The position numbers and the translations under genes were made by a program. This document shows, in pieces, positions 1-8,183 of a stretch of DNA of 16,014 nt (the stretch's first letter is position 1; each line of letters opens with the position of its first letter). The DNA is from Gammaproteobacteria bacterium (GTDB lineage: Bacteria > Pseudomonadota > Gammaproteobacteria > S012-40). The stretch is from contig JAOUPJ010000040.1 in assembly GCA_029879945.1 (NCBI GenBank), positions 1 through 16,014 on the forward strand, in the 5' to 3' direction. The notes below the pieces were generated by a model, which did not search any database, was not told where the DNA came from, and saw nothing but the letters and a program-made list of their open reading frames with translations.

Positions 1-25
1 GGAAGGGGCAATCGGGAATTAGGAT

Positions 26-102
26 TGGTGGCTACGGGTGGATTCGAACCACCGACCCCAGCATTATGAGTGCTGTGCTCTAACCAGCTGAGCTACGTAG
101 CC
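26..102 (-). tRNA. Elongator tRNA-Met (anticodon CAT)
   Basis: Read on the minus strand, the sequence folds as a complete 77-nt cloverleaf. The acceptor stem is GGCTACG paired with CGTAGCC, followed by discriminator A and an encoded CCA. The D-arm is GCTC/GAGC, the anticodon stem CAGCA/TGCTG with loop CTCATAA (anticodon CAT), and the T-arm GGTGG/CCACC with loop TTCGAAT. The acceptor stem and loop match the elongator methionine tRNA of gammaproteobacteria rather than the initiator, because the first acceptor pair is a full Watson-Crick G-C. CAT could also be a lysidine-modified isoleucine tRNA, but the overall sequence resembles E. coli elongator tRNA-Met much more closely. It is transcribed away from the imu cassette. 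No terminator is visible in the 25 bp left in the window. Confidence 0.95.
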
Positions 103-119
103 TCCGAACAGGAGCCGGA

Positions 120-148
120 ATTGTCCAGATTTCGCCCTCTTTTGTCAA
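120..148 (-). promoter_or_regulatory. Sigma-70 promoter of tRNA-Met
   Basis: On the minus strand there is a perfect -35 TTGACA (143-148), a 17-bp spacer and a -10 GACAAT (120-125). A GC-rich stretch follows before the tRNA 5' end at 102. Transcription would start near position 113. A consensus -35 with a GC-rich discriminator is typical of stable-RNA promoters under growth-rate or stringent control. That regulation is inferred from the family pattern, not shown here. Confidence 0.8.
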
Positions 149-245
149 GGCGGAACTGATTTTCTAAAAACGCCTAAGCCTATGGTATGCCTGGATTTTC
201 GTTTTTATCGCTCAGATTATAAACAAAAAAGCCACTCAGGCTCCC

Positions 246-291
246 TTTACCCGGAATCAGTCTTGCTATTATACTGTATAAATACACAGTA
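246..291 (+). promoter_or_regulatory. LexA (SOS) box and promoter of imuA-imuB-dnaE2
   Basis: The 20-mer TACTGTATAAATACACAGTA at 272-291 contains CTGT-N8-ACAG with an AT-rich centre, the gammaproteobacterial LexA operator consensus. A plausible sigma-70 promoter overlaps it: -35 TTTACC (246-251), an 18-bp spacer and -10 TATACT (270-275). LexA binding would therefore cover the -10. The box ends 21 bp before the imuA GTG start. The operator is seen directly and the promoter boxes are a best fit. The cassette's role in SOS-induced mutagenesis makes LexA control the expected arrangement. Confidence 0.9.
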
Positions 292-312
292 CATCAAAAG
301 ACAGGACGCCCC

Positions 313-963
313 GTGCCCGAACCCAAACCAAGTGATAAACCAGCCAAAGCCGCGCTGAAACAGATCCTGCAGGATCATCCGGCGATATGGCAAGGGACTG
401 AATTATCTACAACAAAGCACGGAATTTCAACAGGTTACTCTGAGCTTGATGCCATATTGCCTGGCGCGGGCTGGCCCACGAACGCCGTGCTGGAACTGCT
501 CCTGGCGGAACAGGGCATCGGTGAGCTCACGCTCTTCCTGCCACTGATGCGCCATCTGACCCAGCAAGGCCGTTGCGTGGTGTGGGTGCACCCCCCTTTC
601 ATCCCGTATGCACCGGCTCTGGCCAGGGCGGGAGTGGATATTCGCTACAACATACTGGTGCACCGCAGCAGCTCCAAAAAAGAGGCCCTTTGGGCCATGG
701 AAAAAGGTCTACAGGCCCAGGCCAGCGGACTGGTACTGGCCTGGCTGGACGGGTTCCCAGGCAATGCGCTGCGGCGATTACAACTGGCCGCCGAAACGGG
801 CAATACCCTGGGCGTGCTCTTTTGTCATCAAGCCTTCAAAAGCGCGTTATTGCCATTTCGCTTTCGATTGGAGCCCCGCCAAGGAGGCGCGCGTCTACAC
901 GCCGTAAAAATGCGCGGCAGCTTCACCCACCCCCTTATCAATCTCGACCTGCCCTGGTTCTGA
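313..963 (+). CDS. imuA: ImuA, SOS translesion-synthesis accessory protein
   Basis: This 216-residue protein is the first gene of the imuA-imuB-dnaE2 mutasome cassette. It is a RecA/SulA-like protein that in other bacteria is needed, with ImuB, for DnaE2-dependent damage-induced mutagenesis. Residues 40-55 (TGYSELDAILPGAGWP) match the conserved N-terminal RecA-like motif of the family. The place of a Walker A loop (about 63-72, LLAEQGIGEL) has no GKT/S, so ATP hydrolysis is doubtful. The length fits the short proteobacterial ImuA form. The start is GTG at 313, with AGGA at 303-306 six bases upstream, just after the LexA box. imuB begins 10 bp after the stop, so the genes are almost certainly cotranscribed. 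The family is identified from motifs plus context; the biochemical role of ImuA is less settled than that of its partners. Confidence 0.9.
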   Translation: MPEPKPSDKPAKAALKQILQDHPAIWQGTELSTTKHGISTGYSELDAILPGAGWPTNAVLELLLAEQGIGELTLFLPLMRHLTQQGRCVVWVHPPFIPYAPALARAGVDIRYNILVHRSSSKKEALWAMEKGLQAQASGLVLAWLDGFPGNALRRLQLAAETGNTLGVLFCHQAFKSALLPFRFRLEPRQGGARLHAVKMRGSFTHPLINLDLPWF

Positions 964-973
964 TGGGTGTGAT

Positions 974-2500
974 ATGGCAAAACCAAGACTCGTCCAGGCC
1001 CCACTCCCCCTTGAATACACTGAGCAAACGCCGACTCGTCGCGTCGCCAATCACAAGGCAGGCCCTTCTCATTTATGGCTAGCCATACAGTTTCCCAATA
1101 TCGCCATAGAGATTTCACACCCGCAGGCCAAGACAAGCGCGAGTGTAACAGCGCAAACGGTCAAAGGCCGTTTAGTGGTTTGCTCTACGTCTGCGCTTGC
1201 CGAAGAGACGGGCATACACATCGGCATGGCGGTAAACGCTGCCTATGCACTTTGCCCAGGCGTCCATGTCTTTGAGCACGACGAGAAACGCGTTGCCAAC
1301 ACGATGACAGAACTGGCGGCCTGGGCCATGCAATACACCTCCTATGTGAGCCTCTATAACAGCAACACCTTATTGCTGGAAATACGCGGCAGCCTGAAAC
1401 TGTTTGGTCAATTGGAGAATATAAAAACCAGCATTAAGAGCCAACTTCAGCTACAAGGCCACGATACGATTCTATCTTGCACACCCAGCCCCAGCGCCAG
1501 CTATTTGTTGACTTGCTTTGGCGCAGAGGCCGATATCTTTGATACAGATCAGCTGCGTTCTGCCTTGGGCGATATCCCCATTGCTGTACTGGATGTCAAT
1601 CAAAAGACAAAAAAGAGACTAGCCAATATAGGCACACAGACCTTGCGTGACCTGTGGCGTCTGCCCAAACCGGAGTTGAGAAAACGCTTTGGTAATGATT
1701 TTGTTTTGTATCTGGATCATCTCACGGCAGACTCGCCCGAGGTACAAAAGAAATTCGCTCCCAAGGCCACATTCACCGCGGATAGCGTCTTTTACTGGGG
1801 TATAGAAGACTGCGAATCCCTTTTACTGGAAGTGAAAAAACTTGTTCTGAAATTCATAGACTACTTGAGAAAGACAGATCTCTGCACTTCCTCTTATCGT
1901 TTCAATCTCTATCACTTCGCAGAGAAAGATCTGACTGGCATCGACATCAATTTGCGCAAAGCGGACCGAGACGTGGACTATATCTTTTCCGTGCTGGAAA
2001 AATATTTCGATAAGCTACAACTAAAAGGAAAAATTTATCGACTGGAGCTGTGCGTAGACAAACTTGAATACTTTCACACAAAAAGTGAAACCATGCTGGA
2101 GAACACATTCCATGAAGAAACTGCCATCTATTCCGGACAAAACAAAGCGCTGTCAGAACTGATCGACCAACTACAGAATCGTCTGGGGTCCGCGCATATT
2201 ACAGGGATAGGACTGGTCAATGACTACAGACCTGAACACGCCTATCAGTTTTCCTCTTCCGCGACGAACGAGTTATCGCATTATAGACCCGACCGTCCTT
2301 TGGCCTTATTGCCCGAAGCAAGTTCACTCAATGTGGATGTGTCGCTGATTTCCGGCCCGGAACGGCTGCAAACGGCCTGGTGGTCTGAAAACAAGATAAA
2401 CCGAGACTATTACATCGCCAAAGATAAAGCAGGACGGCGACTGTGGATCTATCACGATCTGAGCAAGCGCCAATGGTTTATACATGGCCTCTTCGCATAA
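974..2500 (+). CDS. imuB: ImuB, catalytically inactive Y-family DNA polymerase homologue
   Basis: This 508-residue protein acts as the mutasome hub, known in other species to link DnaE2, ImuA and the sliding clamp. The Y-polymerase fold is present but the catalytic acids are not. The segment equivalent to the DMDCF motif reads FPNIA (about 40-44), and the one equivalent to the SIDE motif reads YNSN (128-131). Family hallmarks are LLLEIRGSLKLFG (133-145), DYRPEHAYQF near 411, RPLALLP near 437, and a C-terminal block with GPERL, AWW, RDYYIA, RRLWIYHD and a final WFIHGLFA. The body (about 250-390) is lysine- and asparagine-rich and diverged, but full length. I could not identify a clear clamp-binding QxPLW motif. 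The ATG at 974 follows GGGTG at 964-968. The 3' end overlaps dnaE2 by 17 bp. Confidence 0.93.
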   Translation: MAKPRLVQAPLPLEYTEQTPTRRVANHKAGPSHLWLAIQFPNIAIEISHPQAKTSASVTAQTVKGRLVVCSTSALAEETGIHIGMAVNAAYALCPGVHVFEHDEKRVANTMTELAAWAMQYTSYVSLYNSNTLLLEIRGSLKLFGQLENIKTSIKSQLQLQGHDTILSCTPSPSASYLLTCFGAEADIFDTDQLRSALGDIPIAVLDVNQKTKKRLANIGTQTLRDLWRLPKPELRKRFGNDFVLYLDHLTADSPEVQKKFAPKATFTADSVFYWGIEDCESLLLEVKKLVLKFIDYLRKTDLCTSSYRFNLYHFAEKDLTGIDINLRKADRDVDYIFSVLEKYFDKLQLKGKIYRLELCVDKLEYFHTKSETMLENTFHEETAIYSGQNKALSELIDQLQNRLGSAHITGIGLVNDYRPEHAYQFSSSATNELSHYRPDRPLALLPEASSLNVDVSLISGPERLQTAWWSENKINRDYYIAKDKAGRRLWIYHDLSKRQWFIHGLFA

Positions 2501-5500
2501 TGCGCCTACTCCAGATTATGCGGAGCTACACTGCATAAGCAATTTTTCCTTTTTGCGTGGCGCCTCGCACCCGGAAGAACTGGTGACACGCGCCATCGAA
2601 TTGGGCTATCAGGCCATCGCCATCACCGACGAATGTTCTTTATCGGGTGTGGTGCGAGCGCATATGGCCGCGAAGGGACAAGCCATCAAGCTCATTATAG
2701 GCAGTGAGTTTATACTCGAAGACAATACCCATTTCGTTTTGCTGGCACGCGATAGAAAAGGCTATGGACAAATTTCCAAACTGATTACACAGGCACGGCG
2801 TGTGGCTGAAAAGGGGAGCTATCTACTTAAGCGAGCAGATCTCACAGAACTGAATCCGGAACACTGCGTTGCACTGTGGATACCGCCTGCTGATCTTCAC
2901 ACCATCGACAGCGAAGCGCTAGTATGGCTGAACCAGGTGTTTCCTAAATATTTGTGGATCGCAGCCGAACTCTTTCTCACCCACAACGATAAGCAACGAT
3001 TAAAACAACTCAAGGAGCTTTCGTCTCAAACCCATATCGCTTTGTGCGCCGCTGGCGGTGTACACATGCACTGTAAAGAACGTAAACCACTGCATGATAT
3101 CCTCACGGGCATACGTCTGGGTAAGGCGGTAAGTGAACTGGCCTTTGATACCTTTCCCAATAGCGAGCACTATCTCAGGCCCAAAGCAAAGCTCGCCAAG
3201 ATCTATCCACGAAAATTGCTGCAAGAGACCACTAAAATCTCCCAGCTCTGTGATTTTTCTCTGAGCGAATTGCGTTATGAATATCCGTCGGAAATCGTGC
3301 CGCCCACACACAGCGCCCAAAGCTGGTTAACACATTTGGTCGCAGAAGGAACCCAAAGGCGTTGGCCGCAGGGCGTTTCAAAAAAGGTTAGTGACTTGAT
3401 CCAGCATGAGTTGAGACTGGTGGAAGAGCTTTCCTATGCGCCCTATTTTTTAACGGTGTACGACATCGTTCAGTTCGCTCGCAGCCAAAATATTCTGTGC
3501 CAGGGCCGCGGCTCGGCCGCCAATTCGGTGATCTGTTTTTGTTTGGGCATCACCGAGGTAGACCCGGAAAGAATGAATCTTTTATTCGAGCGATTCATTT
3601 CCAAAGAGCGCGACGAGCCACCGGATATCGACGTGGACTTCGAACACGAACGCAGAGAAGAGGTGATCCAGTACATCTATAAAAAATATGGACGTGATCG
3701 CACTGCCTTGGCCGCCACTGTCATTACCTATCGCACCAAGAGCGCCTTGCGCGATGTGGGCAAGGCCTTAGGCATGAGTCTGGATCAAGTAGATAGACTG
3801 GCCAAGTCGGTGAACTGGTGGCAACAAGGTCAGTTCGATGAAGACGAATTACGTGGCCTGGGCTTCAATCCACATAGCCCGGTCCTGAAAATGCTCTTGG
3901 CCGCCGTAAGTGAAATTCTGGGTTTCCCTCGTCACTTGTCACAACATGTAGGGGGCTTCATCATCAGTGAAGGCCTGCTCTCTGAACTCGTCCCCATTGA
4001 GAATGCGGCCATGCCGGAACGCACCGTGATTCAATGGGAAAAAGATGATCTGGAGGCCATTGGGCTATTAAAGGTAGACGTGCTTGCACTGGGTATGCTC
4101 ACGGCGATTCGAAAGGCCTTGAGTTATATCAATGACTATGCGCCCAAACCCATCGCCTTTAAAGACATTCCCGCCGAAGACCCTGGAGTCTATGAAATGA
4201 TCCAACGGGCAGACACCGTCGGCGTATTTCAAATCGAATCGAGGGCACAGATGTCTATGCTGCCCAGACTTAAACCCGCGAACTACTATGATCTGGTCAT
4301 CGAGATTGCCATTGTACGACCCGGCCCTATCCAAGGAGACATGGTGCACCCCTATCTCAATCATCGCAGAAATGGAACAGAAGAAAACTATCCCAGCGAG
4401 GCCGTTAAAAAGGTATTGCAACGAACGCTAGGCATTCCCATCTTTCAAGAACAGGTAATGCAGCTGGCCATTGTCGCCGCCAGTTTCACTCCGGGTGAAG
4501 CCGATCAATTGAGGCGCGCCATGGCGGCCTGGAAACGCAAGGGAGGTCTGGAAAAGTTTGAAGACAAACTCTTGCGCGGCATGCAGGAAAATGGCTACGA
4601 CCAGGCCTTTGCCCAACGCATCTTTAGCCAGATAAAGGGCTTTGGTGATTACGGCTTTCCCGAATCCCACTCGGCCAGCTTTGCCTTGCTGGCCTATGCC
4701 TCGTCGTGGTTGAAGTGCTATCACCCCGCCGCCTTCACCTGCGCCTTATTGAATAGCCAACCCATGGGATTTTATGGCGCATCCCAATTGGTCATTGATG
4801 CCAAGGCCCACGGTGTGACCGTGCTTCCCATCGATGTGAATAAGAGTTTTTATGATTGTGTTTTGGAAATAGATCGAAGGAAGAAAAAAATTGCCTTACG
4901 CCTGGGCTTTCGCCTGGTAAAAAATCTGAGCGAAAATAGCGCCAAAGCCATTAGTGAAACAAGAAAGCAAACACCGTTCAGTTCCGTTCAAGAGCTCATG
5001 GATCGCGTCGGCTTAAACAAGGCCGACCTGGAAAGTCTGGCCGCCGCCGACGCACTGGAATCGCTGAGTGGTAACCGTCATCGTGCACATTGGCAGGCGC
5101 AGGGCGCGGAGCCTGTCTCATCCACACTCTTAAAAACAGAAGAAGACAAGACCAATGTAATGCTGCGCACGCCCAGCGAAATTGAAGATATAGAAAATGA
5201 CTACGATAATGTAGGGCTCACACTCAGGCGACACCCCGTCGCGCTGTTACGCGACTATCTATATGGAAGACACGCCTTTCAGACTAGGCAATTGCACGAT
5301 ATACCCAATGGAGGACTGGCCAAGGTGGCTGGGCTGGTCATTGGCAGGCAACGGCCTGGAACCGCTTCAGGTGTAATCTTCGTGACTTTGGAAGACGAAA
5401 GCGGACAAGCCAATGTAGTGGTCTGGCCCAAGATTGCCGAAGAACAAAGCAAGGTGCTGCTCCAGTCTCAGCTATTAATGGTAAGTGGCGTGGTGCAAAA

Positions 5501-5594
5501 AGACGAAGGCGTGCTGCATCTCATTGCCCGCAAGCTGGAAGACTTGAGTTTTTGTTTGGGTGAGTTGAAGATCAAGTCCAGGGACTTTCACTAA
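2484..5594 (+). CDS. dnaE2: DnaE2/ImuC, error-prone C-family DNA polymerase
   Basis: This 1036-residue protein is the catalytic subunit of the SOS mutasome, copying past DNA lesions with low fidelity. An N-terminal PHP domain begins with ELHCISNFSFLRGASHPEEL near residues 14-33. The polymerase core has GRGSAANS, then PDIDVDF at 380-386, whose D383 and D385 correspond to the catalytic pair of E. coli DnaE. The third acid is D532 in KVDVLALGML. FQEQVM, RRAMAAWKRKGG and GFPESHSASFALLAYASSWLK are further DnaE2 signatures. An OB-fold lies near 945-1020 (AKVAGLV...GVIFVTLEDESG), followed by a short tail ending ARKLEDLS. The length is normal for DnaE2, which lacks the C-terminal tau-binding region of replicative DnaE. 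The ATG at 2484 lies inside imuB with no good ribosome binding site, suggesting translational coupling. The stop is 6 bp from that of the convergent lipoprotein gene. Confidence 0.97.
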   Translation: MASSHNAPTPDYAELHCISNFSFLRGASHPEELVTRAIELGYQAIAITDECSLSGVVRAHMAAKGQAIKLIIGSEFILEDNTHFVLLARDRKGYGQISKLITQARRVAEKGSYLLKRADLTELNPEHCVALWIPPADLHTIDSEALVWLNQVFPKYLWIAAELFLTHNDKQRLKQLKELSSQTHIALCAAGGVHMHCKERKPLHDILTGIRLGKAVSELAFDTFPNSEHYLRPKAKLAKIYPRKLLQETTKISQLCDFSLSELRYEYPSEIVPPTHSAQSWLTHLVAEGTQRRWPQGVSKKVSDLIQHELRLVEELSYAPYFLTVYDIVQFARSQNILCQGRGSAANSVICFCLGITEVDPERMNLLFERFISKERDEPPDIDVDFEHERREEVIQYIYKKYGRDRTALAATVITYRTKSALRDVGKALGMSLDQVDRLAKSVNWWQQGQFDEDELRGLGFNPHSPVLKMLLAAVSEILGFPRHLSQHVGGFIISEGLLSELVPIENAAMPERTVIQWEKDDLEAIGLLKVDVLALGMLTAIRKALSYINDYAPKPIAFKDIPAEDPGVYEMIQRADTVGVFQIESRAQMSMLPRLKPANYYDLVIEIAIVRPGPIQGDMVHPYLNHRRNGTEENYPSEAVKKVLQRTLGIPIFQEQVMQLAIVAASFTPGEADQLRRAMAAWKRKGGLEKFEDKLLRGMQENGYDQAFAQRIFSQIKGFGDYGFPESHSASFALLAYASSWLKCYHPAAFTCALLNSQPMGFYGASQLVIDAKAHGVTVLPIDVNKSFYDCVLEIDRRKKKIALRLGFRLVKNLSENSAKAISETRKQTPFSSVQELMDRVGLNKADLESLAAADALESLSGNRHRAHWQAQGAEPVSSTLLKTEEDKTNVMLRTPSEIEDIENDYDNVGLTLRRHPVALLRDYLYGRHAFQTRQLHDIPNGGLAKVAGLVIGRQRPGTASGVIFVTLEDESGQANVVVWPKIAEEQSKVLLQSQLLMVSGVVQKDEGVLHLIARKLEDLSFCLGELKIKSRDFH

Positions 5595-5600
5595 ACCCCA

Positions 5601-6926
5601 TCATTGCACAGTGAAATTGTGAGAGGCCTTTTCTACACCATTGATAAACCATTTGATCTGCCAAGTACCGGTGGTTGAATCCACCGTGGTCCACCAATAC
5701 CAATAGTAAAGCCCCGCTTTGTCAACGTAGTTTTGTGTATAACTTGCATTACCAGCAAACCACACACTGCTATCGGGCTTTATAAATTCAACCCGTATGG
5801 TGTCACCCACTGCGCCACCTGCTATGGTCATACCTCCGGTCACCGCGGCGCTAGTAGAAACAGTAGTCGCATTCGGTGGAGGATCTTTCATATCTTCAAA
5901 CGTACCCAACGCATAGTTGAAGACCATATAGTCCATCAAGGCAATTGAGGTATTGTAAACCGGAGGCGAAGCCCATACGGCTAGTTGAAAGGGGTCCACA
6001 CTCACATTGGAACAATCTTTCAATTCAAAGTGTAAATGAGGTCCCGAAGACCAGCCAGAAGAACCCACATTGCCAATGTGTTGTCCTTGCGTTATTACAT
6101 CACCTACGTTTACGGTAATGGAGTTCTGTTGAAAATGACCGTATGTCAAGGTATAGCCATTGGCGTGCTTTACGGTTATATAATTCCAATCGTAAGTGAC
6201 CCAAGAGGTTTGTCTATCGAAATTTCCATCTGCCTTGGCAATCACTTCACCTGCGGCTGCGGCGTAGATAGGCGTATTGGCATCCATTTCCCTAAAACTG
6301 GATACATTGATATCCACTCCCTTGTGACCATCATAGGTTTTAGTGCCACCCATGTAGTCAGCAAGACCAGTGGTATCATCGTGATCGAAGTGATTCTGCA
6401 CCACCCAATCGACGCCCTCTAAGCCGCCAAAGGGCCAGGCCAAATCAAGATCAGCCGCTAGACAGGAAACCGGCGCCGGATCGTCATTTGTAATCGTGAT
6501 AGTTGTGGTGTTGTTTTGAATAGACGCGTTGGCACTGGCATTAGACAGGACCACAGCAAATGTCTTGTCTGCTTCATAGTCGTTGTCGTTTATGATGGTA
6601 ACGGTAATGGCTTTGCTGGTTTCATCGGCGAGAAAGGTCAGTGTGCCACTCACAGAGTTAAATTCTGTATCTACAATCGCTGTGCCCGCATTACTGGCGT
6701 AATCCACTGTTACAACTTCTGATAGTAAATTGGTACGTGTCACATTGACCGTAACAGTCCCTGCGGTTTCGGCGACGGACTTGGAAACAGTCTCTACGCT
6801 AACAGTTGCCTTGCTGGTGTTTTCTTGTTGATTCGAGCCTGGGCCACCGCCATTCGCAGGCTCTGGCCTCTCAATACAGGCGACAAGGAAAAACGCGAAT
6901 AGGGCAACTAGACTCAATCTAAACAT
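5601..6926 (-). CDS. Calx-beta / M23-family metallopeptidase lipoprotein
   Basis: A predicted secreted zinc peptidase, 441 residues from the chosen start. I chose the ATG at 6926 because GGAG (6933-6936) lies 6 bp upstream and the signal peptide then begins MFRLSLV. An ATG 12 codons earlier (6962) lacks this. The lipobox LVAC puts the lipidated cysteine at residue 17. Isoleucine at +2 predicts outer-membrane sorting. Residues about 40-148 form one Calx-beta repeat (from ATVSVETVSKSVAE to TITITNDD). The M23 domain (about 160-315) keeps all zinc ligands and catalytic residues: HKGVD (H201, D205), YGHF (H264) and PHLHFE (H297, H299). Cysteines 155 and 305 could form a disulfide. The last ~80 residues are an aromatic-rich beta domain I do not recognise. 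M23 enzymes cut peptidoglycan cross-links, but substrate and role here are unknown. It is neither part of the SOS cassette nor an obvious member of the ychF operon. Confidence 0.85.
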   Translation of the reverse strand: MFRLSLVALFAFFLVACIERPEPANGGGPGSNQQENTSKATVSVETVSKSVAETAGTVTVNVTRTNLLSEVVTVDYASNAGTAIVDTEFNSVSGTLTFLADETSKAITVTIINDNDYEADKTFAVVLSNASANASIQNNTTTITITNDDPAPVSCLAADLDLAWPFGGLEGVDWVVQNHFDHDDTTGLADYMGGTKTYDGHKGVDINVSSFREMDANTPIYAAAAGEVIAKADGNFDRQTSWVTYDWNYITVKHANGYTLTYGHFQQNSITVNVGDVITQGQHIGNVGSSGWSSGPHLHFELKDCSNVSVDPFQLAVWASPPVYNTSIALMDYMVFNYALGTFEDMKDPPPNATTVSTSAAVTGGMTIAGGAVGDTIRVEFIKPDSSVWFAGNASYTQNYVDKAGLYYWYWWTTVDSTTGTWQIKWFINGVEKASHNFTVQ

Positions 6927-7070
6927 GAACCGCTCCAACAATATTTTGGCAAGTGATAGCACTAAACCTTTTATCTATCGGCCACGCAGCTCAGTGATTC
7001 ATCGTCAAAAAGGGTGATTTATGTATTATTGTGCGTAATTAGAAGTATATTGAATCTAGACGCTGATTAA
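6927..7070. other. Intergenic gap between ychF and the M23 lipoprotein gene
   Basis: About 144 AT-rich bases separate the ychF stop from the lipoprotein start, both on the minus strand. The gap is large enough for a separate promoter, but I find no convincing -35/-10 pair. TTGACG occurs on the minus strand near 7001-7006, without a -10 at proper spacing. I also see no strong hairpin with a T-run to terminate ychF. The only clear signal is the GGAG ribosome binding site at 6933-6936. Confidence 0.4.
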
Positions 7071-8165
7071 TTAGACGTTGAAACGGAAGTGCATCACATC
7101 CCCATCTTGCACGATATACTCTTTCCCTTCTAGCCGCCATTTTCCTGCTTCCTTGGCCCCTTGCTCGCCCTTGTATTGCACAAAGTCGTTATAGGAGACC
7201 ACTTCGGCGCGGATAAATCCCTTTTCGAAGTCGGTGTGAATCACACCGGCAGTCTGTGGCGCGGTCATCCCTTTTTTGAAGGTCCAAGCACGCACTTCTT
7301 TCACACCTGCAGTGAAATAGGTTTGCAGGCCTAGAAGATCATAGCCACCGCGAATGACGCGATTCAAACCGGGTTCGTCCAGACCCAAATCGGTAAGAAA
7401 GTCTCCCTTTTCTTCATCGGAAAGTTCGGCAATTTCCGCTTCGATAGCCGCACACACCGGGATCACAATCGCGCCCTCTTCTTCTGCAATCCCTTTTACG
7501 GTATCCAGGAAGGGGTTGTTTTCAAAACCCGACTCATCCACATTGGCAATGTACATGGTCTTCTTGGACGTTAAGAATTGTACTTCTCTAAAAAACTGGG
7601 CTTCGTTGTCGTTTTGGATTTCCACCAAACGCACTGGCATGCCATCATTGAGCAATGCCTGGATGCGCTCGAAGAAATTTTTCTGCGCCACCATCATCTT
7701 GTCGCCACCCTTGGCGGCACGACTGACTCGAGCCAAAACCTTTTCAACCGTCTCCAGGTCGGCCAGCATGAGTTCGGTATTGATGACTTCGATATCTCTT
7801 TTTGGATCAACCGAACCGGAAACATGGGTAATGTCATCGTCTTCGAAACAACGCACCACATGGGCTATGGCCTGTGTTTCGCGGATATTGGCCAGGAACT
7901 TATTACCCAGTCCTTCCCCTTTGGAGGCCCCTTCCACCAAACCGGCGATGTCCACGAACTCCATCGTAGTAGGAATGGTTTTTTGCGGCTTAACAATTTC
8001 ACTGAGCTTGTCCAAACGGGGATCGGGCATGGGCACCACACCCACATTGGGCTCGATAGTACAAAAAGGATAATTGGCAGACTCGATCCCTGCCTGTGTT
8101 AAGGCGTTAAACAGCGTGGACTTTCCCACATTTGGCAAGCCAACAATTCCGCATTTAAATCCCAC
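7071..8165 (-). CDS. ychF: YchF, redox-sensitive Obg-family ATPase
   Basis: This 364-residue P-loop protein of the Obg/TRAFAC class binds ribosomes and prefers ATP over GTP. The P-loop is GLPNVGKST at residues 9-17 and the G3 motif is DIAGL (72-76). The G4 position reads NVDE (208-211) instead of NKxD, the substitution that accounts for ATP preference in this family. Cys35 (YPFCTIEPN) matches the cysteine of E. coli YchF whose oxidation blocks ATPase activity. The C-terminal TGS domain spans about 280-363. Length is normal. The start is GTG at 8165, with GAGGA seven bases upstream. pth ends only 18 bp before it, so the two genes are probably cotranscribed, as is usual in gammaproteobacteria. 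Confidence 0.97.
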   Translation of the reverse strand: MGFKCGIVGLPNVGKSTLFNALTQAGIESANYPFCTIEPNVGVVPMPDPRLDKLSEIVKPQKTIPTTMEFVDIAGLVEGASKGEGLGNKFLANIRETQAIAHVVRCFEDDDITHVSGSVDPKRDIEVINTELMLADLETVEKVLARVSRAAKGGDKMMVAQKNFFERIQALLNDGMPVRLVEIQNDNEAQFFREVQFLTSKKTMYIANVDESGFENNPFLDTVKGIAEEEGAIVIPVCAAIEAEIAELSDEEKGDFLTDLGLDEPGLNRVIRGGYDLLGLQTYFTAGVKEVRAWTFKKGMTAPQTAGVIHTDFEKGFIRAEVVSYNDFVQYKGEQGAKEAGKWRLEGKEYIVQDGDVMHFRFNV

Positions 8166-8183
8166 GTTGTATTCCTCTTGTTA

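Noticed and set aside
225..246. Possible leftward intrinsic terminator (AGCC-TGAGT-GGCT plus T-run on the minus strand)
   Set aside because: The stem is only 4 bp and no minus-strand gene ends there. The A-run is as likely to be upstream promoter DNA of imuA.
573..1082. 169-codon alternative frame spanning imuA and imuB
   Set aside because: It overlaps two genes with clear homology in another frame and its translation has no recognisable features.
7354..8102. Long plus-strand open frames opposite ychF
   Set aside because: They are antisense shadows of a strongly conserved gene, with implausible composition and no start signals.
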